Program-made: the position numbers and the translations under genes | The notes under the pieces: model-generated | Told to the model about the DNA's origin: nothing | Databases searched by the model: none | What the model saw: the letters and a program-made list of their open reading frames with translations, nothing else | Part shown: piece after piece, positions 59,440-64,000 of the stretch | How the letters are laid out: each line of letters starts with the position of its first letter | Numbering within the stretch: the first letter of the stretch is position 1 | Assembly: GCA_026874595.1 (NCBI GenBank) | Contig: CM049314.1 | Location: 31,073,729 to 31,137,728, forward strand | Origin: Sipunculus nudus | Lineage: Eukaryota > Annelida > Sipuncula > Golfingiida > Sipunculidae | Length of the DNA: 64,000 bases | Reading direction: 5' to 3'

Positions 59440-60350
59440 AAAAATGATCAGATTCCGCAACACTAGGCAGCGTGAAATGTCTAGGGGAATGAATAACGAA
59501 ATCAGTGTTTTTTTTTGTTAATAAAAATTATGATTTATTCTTAGAACAATCAAAACATTGCAATACACTCAATCAATACAATTACACAGTATTTAAGAAA
59601 TAACAATAATAAAAATGTACATCACTAGAGTCCGGATCCTCGGCTTGATTTCTAGATACCACAACAGTCACAGTCCAAAAAGAGTCTTTTAGCACAAATA
59701 ATCCACGTGAATGGTTCAAGTAAATCTTCCCGGTGAATATTCCAACTAAATCTGGAAGACAATCTATTTTAATTCAGAAGTGAAGTTCAGTTCAAATCCT
59801 GCTCATAATAATCAAATACATGTAACAGTGTGTTGTTTGAAAAATAGCAAAAATTTGTGATAGGGATCTTGTCCTATAACACAGAAACATGATTAAGTAC
59901 CGGTATGATAACAATTATTAATAATTCAATACATGAATCCTTCATCTGCAGTCATCTTACTTGCCCTAGTCCTCAAGGCTCATTGTGAAAAACAAGAACA
60001 AATACGGATGACATGCAGTCTAATTGCTTTGCCTGGCGCAAACGTATTTGTATGAAAATGATTTCAGTTGAATATCTATAAAATCCCGACTTGTGTTTCT
60101 TGGGGTTATAAGTAATTTTAATAGCTTGATGTAAATATTATCATGATATCGTCTCCATTAAGACCAGTGTCTTCCAAAAGGACATAATAAGAGTCCCATA
60201 TCGCACACTCTCCCGGGTAAGAGGTAATTGTGCATCCAAATAGATTTTCCCTTTGTCTTGATTGTATATTTAGTTTAAGCAATCTCTAAAATGTTCACTA
60301 GTACACAATTATTTCACGGCAAATAGATTTCTCAATCTAAAACAAAATAT
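59440..60350. repeat. Probable LTR or repeat debris
   Basis: ATACAATTACACAGTATT at about 59578-59595 repeats 59367-59384, suggesting retroelement-derived sequence. No coding content. Confidence 0.35.
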
Positions 60351-60784
60351 ATGACGTGTATATAATATAAATGAATTAACAGTTCATCTTGCCTTTCCTC
60401 TTTGCTACAAAAGTCATATTTTTATTTTTTTTTATACACACAAACCTTATTCTGTCTCTACATGGTAAATTATGTTGATAACACCCGAGACCGTCTGATA
60501 AGATTATTATTGGAAGTATTCTTAGGTGTTGGCTTTTCTATTGGCTTTAGCAGTATCACAGTGACTGTCTCTCGCTCTATGTTCCGTATGCCGATACGAT
60601 GCGAATATAAAGGCAATAGCGAACTAGCCATTAAATAACACACTTATCGTATTTTATATTACTTACGTAAGCCTGTGATTTTCATTGGACATAATGAACT
60701 ATAGACGAATCTGCAAAATCTACCGACGCGATATCGACGCTACATCATTATGCCACTTTTTTTTTAACATTGCATCCATATTAA

Positions 60785-60960
60785 ATTGTTACGACACTAT
60801 ACATGTGATTAAACTGATATAAAGTGATATTTACATTCCAAAGTTTTCCCTGGCTAACAGTGATTGGCCGCTGTTTATAAATAATGTTTGATTCTCCTAG
60901 AATTTCTCTTCTATATGAGAGTTGTGCTTGGAATATATCAAGTGTTTTGAAACTTGTGAC
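60785..60960. repeat. Local duplication, copy 1
   Basis: CATGTGATTAAACTGATATAAAGTGAT..TTACATTCCAAAGTTTTCCCTGGCTAACA...CTAGAATTTCT matches 62185-62280 upstream of the broken third UGT. Confidence 0.6.
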
Positions 60961-61249
60961 TAATATACTGGTATTTTCTAATGTGGCATCATCCTCTAAA
61001 AAATTAATTATCCGTATATGGTTCATACATCCCTTAAGTTTTGTACCTTTGTCAGGACCCCCCCCCCCCTAAAAAAGTCTCTACTCGAATAATTATATTT
61101 AAATTCGGACAGGTTAGAAAGTATATCTTTAAGCAGATACAAAAGACCTACATTATGCATTATTGTACATTATGTCCCACATGCATTATGGTATTACTAA
61201 ATGTACATAGAGATGGAACTGGTATACACAGACAGTTCGGTTCACTGCC

Positions 61250-61251
<2 letters not shown>

Positions 61252-61310
<59 letters not shown>
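61252..61310. repeat. (AT)n microsatellite
   Basis: About 58 bases of TA dinucleotides. Confidence 0.95.
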
Positions 61311-61312
<2 letters not shown>

Positions 61313-61319
61313 CACAATA

Positions 61320-62180
61320 TATAAGCTTATCAGTTGTCCCTGCTGCACGCAAAGTCACCTGCCGTCATATATAGTGGGTGAGACACTACGCTTCGTCACT
61401 TCGCTTGTTCCTATGAAAGCATGCAAATACTCAGAGGGGTTCGCGATCCGTCGTATTTGAGTGCTTGCAGCAGCCGCCCGGAAATCGGAAGATTTTATTC
61501 GTCTATATAATACAAATATATTGATATATAGATATGATAACAAACGAGATAAACTGACATCAAACAATGGTGGTAAATTAAGGACAGGTGGCACGTAGAA
61601 ATTCGGGAATTTCTTTTGATAAACCAGTGATAAATTGAAGATTCAATTAAAGATAACTAAATGTATACTGGTGGATGGTTTGAATTATCATACTTAAATA
61701 GATCTGGAAAGTAAGCTAAGTACCATTAATTCAAATAATTTCACAAAAACAATGTTATGTCTTCATATTTTTACTGAACGTCATTGAAAATTTAAAATTA
61801 TATCACTACTCTGAACAAACGGTTCAGCAATCATCATGATTCACCATTTTTAAACCAGGCCGATCGATGTTCCAGCACAACCTTAGGTAAAGAAGTTACA
61901 GCGTCTAATGCCCCATGGGATATAATTTTATGCACAGTGAATAATTTGCGTCAGTCGTCGAATTGAGCTTTACAAATGACGGGGAATCACAATAAAAGAA
62001 ATCGTACACGCATTCAAAGTGCAAGACGGTAGTTAGCTGATAACCAGCTTGAGAATAGGGTAGACAAAATAAAAATAATTTTGCACTTGATATGAGTCAT
62101 GAAATCAATAAGGTTATACTGGTTACAAAAACTTCACCAGACCCAAAATCGAATTTTCGAAAGTATAGGTCATATGCGAC
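61320..62180. other. Non-coding, nothing recognised
   Basis: No gene or repeat recognised apart from AT-rich sequence. Confidence 0.4.
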
Positions 62181-62184
62181 AATA

Positions 62185-62285
62185 CATGTTATTTAACTGA
62201 TAAAAAGTGATCATTACATTCAAAAGTTTTCCTTGGCTAACATTAATTTGTGCTTTAACTTCTAGAATTTCTAAGAAAACCTGTT
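62185..62285. repeat. Local duplication, copy 2
   Basis: Matches 60785-60910; lies about 110-200 bases before the start codon of the third UGT, so it may be promoter-related. Confidence 0.55.
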
Positions 62286-62391
62286 TTTTGTAGGAGTGGG
62301 GTTTAAAATGTTTAAGAAAATATAATGCCCCCGAATGATTCTTATTTGTATTTCTTTCATACATTTCTTTTCTTCCTACAGGCGCCTCACA

Positions 62392-63885
62392 ATGCGTCTT
62401 GAGTCCCATTGTTCCTGGAAACAAAATTTGGTTGCACTTCTATTACTTGTCACTTTTTCGGACCCTGTATATGCATACAGAATTTTAATGGTCCATACTG
62501 ATATTCCCGATCACTTGATGAACTTCATGCGTATGGCTTATATGCTGGCAGAGCGAGGTTATGACCTCCAATTAGTGCTCCCCAGTAACAACAGAGAAAA
62601 ACCAAGCGATTTTAAAAGCTTCACTGTGGACACATACCAGCGTGAAGATGAAACAGTCGCGCAACACGTACATCAATGCAGGCCTTGACGGAACACTTTG
62701 GGAACACAAATTTGAAAGTTACTGCACTGGGTTAAAATGATAAAATGACATATTAATATGTCAGAAATGAAGAGCTTATCAACAGACTCAAGAGCCGTCT
62801 TTTTGACTTGGCATTGGTTGACTATATGTCGTTTGTATTATTCTTTCCGTGCAAACTATCTATTTCTTACGCGACGTTAGGCATTGCTTGTGAATCGAAA
62901 TACATACCTAAGGAACCGTCACACATACCAGGGTTGTATCTTCACATAAAAGGTCAGTTGTCATTCCTTGATAAAATAATTAATTATGTCTACACAATGG
63001 CAATAGATGTCATGAACTTAGATCAAAACTATGAAATTTCCAAGATATATATCACAGAAAAACTTCCCCGGAGCCGAAAGAATCTTACACGCATGTTTCA
63101 GCATGTTTTCTCCTTCGCCATCACATGTCTAATTTCCCGAAACTTTTACCCTCGCATGCCATGTATATGGGGACATCTTGCGTTTCCGACCAAACCATTA
63201 CCTGCAGATACAAGAGTTTGCAAAGGGCACGGCTTCCTTATAGTGTTATATGGAACTTGGATGGATAAACTAGTGTGATACATTATTGAGTGGATGTTGG
63301 ATGCATTAAATCAGCTAGACCAACGTGCGTCGTAATTTAGAACCTCTACCAGATTCACCCGAGAAAGTTGCCATGGTTACCACAAGCTGACCTTCACACA
63401 CGTTATATTACTTAACTGCTAATTTATTTCGGGGGAGCCCACTCTCTGTTGGAGGTGACCTACCACGGAGTTAAATCCATCGTAATTCCCGTTTTTGGTG
63501 ACCAGAATAATAATGCTGCTATTACTAGGTTAATGGGCTATGATGTAGTTCTTCTCCTGTCAGAGCTTACTCCAGGTCGACCATTTAATTAAATCAGGGA
63601 TGTTTTGCTGATAGCGAAATGATACGTTGTGCACGCAAGGTCTCAAATGTTCTGAGGAACACCCAGAATTCTGGGATGGAAACTCGGGATTATTGGCTTA
63701 AGTATTAAATAAAATATGGTGACAAATACATTAAATCTGAACACCTTGCGGACCTTCCGTACCTCGTATACAAAGGATGCGATGTGTTGCTTTCTTTCTG
63801 GTTATAATGTATGCCTTTATCTTGTTCTTTATCTTAACCATTCAATGTTTGTGCTCACTCTGCAGGAACTGCAGTGGAAAGATGA
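62392..63885 (+). pseudogene. Third UDP-glycosyltransferase, multiply broken
   Basis: Acceptor TTTCTTTTCTTCCTACAG (to 62381) precedes ATG 62392, the same UTR-intron layout as the other UGTs but on the opposite strand. The N-terminal 99 codons contain a signal peptide and 'YRILMVHTDIPDHLMNF' with the catalytic His in place, then a frame break near 62670. A second long piece (62808-63278) spans 'LALVDYM...YGTWMDKL', another stop follows, and shifted remnants of the donor site (LPQADLHT, 'GGAHSLLEVTYHGV', 'IVIPVFGDQNN') and tail (RDYWLKY, 'KYGDKYIKSEHLADL') reach about 63880. Divergence from the other two is clearly larger than between them, so this is an older paralogue. Confidence 0.85.
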
Positions 63886-64000
63886 AGACGGTGTGATTTC
63901 GATAAAAATGCAAAAGTTCTCTTTCCATTTTATTGATTATAAATATTATTCTAAACGCTGGAAGCGACTTTATTATGGCAGATACTTGTGAACATAAGTT

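Overview
The window is animal nuclear DNA, AT-rich and repeat-dense. The protein families, the intron signals (GTAAG donors and pyrimidine-rich AG acceptors) and the repeats fit a mollusc, most likely a bivalve. The repeats include tRNA-headed SINEs, long (AT)n tracts, arrays ending in CGGACGGACG-type tails and a BEL/Pao retroelement. The species assignment is inference from general familiarity and was not tested by any search.

Layout. 2.0-6.1 kb, minus strand: a very large uninterrupted coding exon for a 1264-residue protein with a stonustoxin/verrucotoxin-like N-terminal part, a thioredoxin-like domain, two fibronectin III domains, a P-loop GTPase and a Cys/coiled-coil tail, preceded by a probable untranslated exon. 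6.1-25.7 kb: mostly non-coding, with several tandem arrays, microsatellites, small transposon-like elements and one isolated candidate exon at 12.3 kb. 25.8-29.3 kb, plus strand: a complete iodothyronine deiodinase-like selenoprotein gene. Its coding sequence crosses an in-frame UGA at 28220, a textbook-like SECIS hairpin lies in the 3' UTR, and the start codon sits at the very end of an upstream exon. 30-36 kb: repeats, a second CRE-containing GC-richer stretch, and clustered short motifs. 36.1-40.5 kb and 49.1-53.2 kb, minus strand: a tandem segmental duplication carrying two UDP-glycosyltransferase (UGT) genes. The first is intact (507 aa). The second has one premature TAG and a damaged HGG donor-binding motif. 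42-47 kb: repeat arrays. 53.5-56.0 kb: a decayed BEL/Pao retrotransposon. 58.6-59.4 kb: a Ty3/gypsy-like protease fragment. 62.4-63.9 kb, plus strand: a third, badly broken UGT.

Most notable observations: (1) the selenocysteine deiodinase, which a standard gene caller would split or call broken; (2) the toxin-fold/FN3/GTPase fusion protein; (3) repeat arrays that carry perfect nuclear-receptor-type sites, DR1 at 9.5-10.0 kb and IR3 (ERE-type) at 42.3-43.2 kb; (4) the UGT segmental duplication with one copy apparently dying. Deiodinases and UGTs both act on iodothyronines in vertebrates, so their co-occurrence is suggestive, but a functional link here is speculation.
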